From an uncultured Paludibacter sp. (lineage in GTDB: Bacteria > Bacteroidota > Bacteroidia > Bacteroidales > Paludibacteraceae), in the NCBI GenBank assembly GCA_937927845.1, contig CALFXE010000239.1, positions 1-24,908 on the forward strand: DNA of 24,908 nt, written 5' to 3'. The notes below the pieces were generated by a model. That model was not told the origin of the DNA, made no database searches, and was given only the letters and a program-made list of their open reading frames with translations. The translations under genes were made by a program, and so were the position numbers. Below, piece after piece: positions 24,554-24,908 of the stretch (position 1 is its first letter; every line of letters begins with the position of its first letter).

Positions 24554-24908
24554 GGAGATTCCTCAATCGCTGCGCTCATTCGGAATGACACGAGCGTTAG
24601 CGGACGAGGATGTTAGCCGATTACGACTTTAGAGGAGTTCCCTCACTTCGCGCTATCCAACTGACTACAACTGCACGGGAGTTCTCTCACTTCGCGCTAT
24701 CCAACTGACTACAACTGAACGGGAGTTCCCTCACTTCGCACTATCCAGCCGACCACAACTGCACGGGAGTTCCCTCACTTCGCGCTATCCAACCCACTAC
24801 AACTGTAGAGGAGTTCCCTCACTTCGCGCTATCCAACTGACTACAACTGCACGGGAGTTCCCTCACTTCGCTTCGCTTGTTCGGGATGACACGAGCGTTA
24901 GCGGGCAG
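24554..24908 (+). repeat. 44-bp minisatellite (six units) flanked by two longer related copies
   Basis: The word GGAGTT recurs at 24634, 24678, 24722, 24766, 24810 and 24854, exactly 44 bases apart each time. Units differ at a few positions and share GGGAGTTCCCTCACTTCGCG, CTATCCAACTG and ACTACAACTGCAC. On the left, 24554-24603 starts GGAGATTCCTCA and ends TGACACGAGCGTTAGCGG. On the right, 24854-24904 starts as the sixth unit and ends with that same 18-base word, so the array is bracketed by two diverged long copies about 300 bases apart. There are no unique spacers, so it is not a CRISPR array. No coding frame or tRNA is present. The array lies upstream of gltB and may continue past the window edge. 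The gap from 24512 to 24553 shows nothing recognisable. Confidence 0.85.

Noticed and set aside
24554..24908. Possible CRISPR array
   Set aside because: The 44-base period is continuous repeat without unique spacers, and no cas genes are present.

Overview
The window looks like chromosomal DNA of a low-GC member of the Bacteroidota, most probably Bacteroidales or a close relative. Signs are a protein with a type IX secretion (T9SS) sorting tail, BACON-like lipoprotein domains, a DUF3127 protein, start codons without Shine-Dalgarno sequences, the gene order lysS-gpsA-pgi, and at least eight good matches to the Bacteroidota -7 promoter element TAnnTTTG. Most of the window is housekeeping DNA. 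Accessory material is concentrated between about 1.3 and 7.9 kb.

Layout. Positions 1-1353 (minus strand): a TPR membrane protein and ribH (lumazine synthase), then the 5' part of a tRNA-Tyr cut by the window edge, with its own promoter. Positions 1488-1745 (plus): a promoter, a structured RNA of about 185 nt with a long closing stem (6S RNA is my best guess), and a terminator hairpin. Positions 1744-2070 (minus): a small multidrug resistance transporter of the SugE/Gdx type. Positions 2280-2421: a promoter followed by what looks like a gene remnant. Positions 2496-5554 (plus): two exported proteins of unknown function, a beta-barrel-like protein and a BACON/propeller lipoprotein. Positions 5594-6838 (minus): an Asp-box protein with a T9SS tail. 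Positions 6979-7796 (minus): a KilA-N family gene broken by a one-base frameshift. Positions 7961-11995 (plus): lysS-gpsA-pgi. Positions 12216-12593 (plus): a DUF3127 protein with an SSB-like C-terminal tip. Positions 12595-16548 (minus): comM (yifB), lpxB and a PagL-like lipid A deacylase barrel, apparently one operon. Positions 16678-18291 (minus): pyrG. Positions 18578-24511 (minus): gltB-gltD. Positions about 24554-24908: a 44-bp minisatellite between two longer related repeat copies.

How the genes work together. GltB and GltD form NADPH glutamate synthase. PyrG, RibH, LysS, GpsA and Pgi are single core enzymes of nucleotide, flavin, translation, phospholipid and sugar metabolism. LpxB makes the lipid A disaccharide, and the next gene in the same run encodes a barrel with a PagL-like His-x-Ser motif, suggesting synthesis and later remodelling of lipid A are encoded side by side.

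I do not see a defence island, CRISPR array, integrase or biosynthetic cluster. The most notable non-coding items are the structured RNA at 1501-1685, the nested inverted repeats after gltD, the 44-bp array upstream of gltB, and short tandem arrays that differ from gap to gap.
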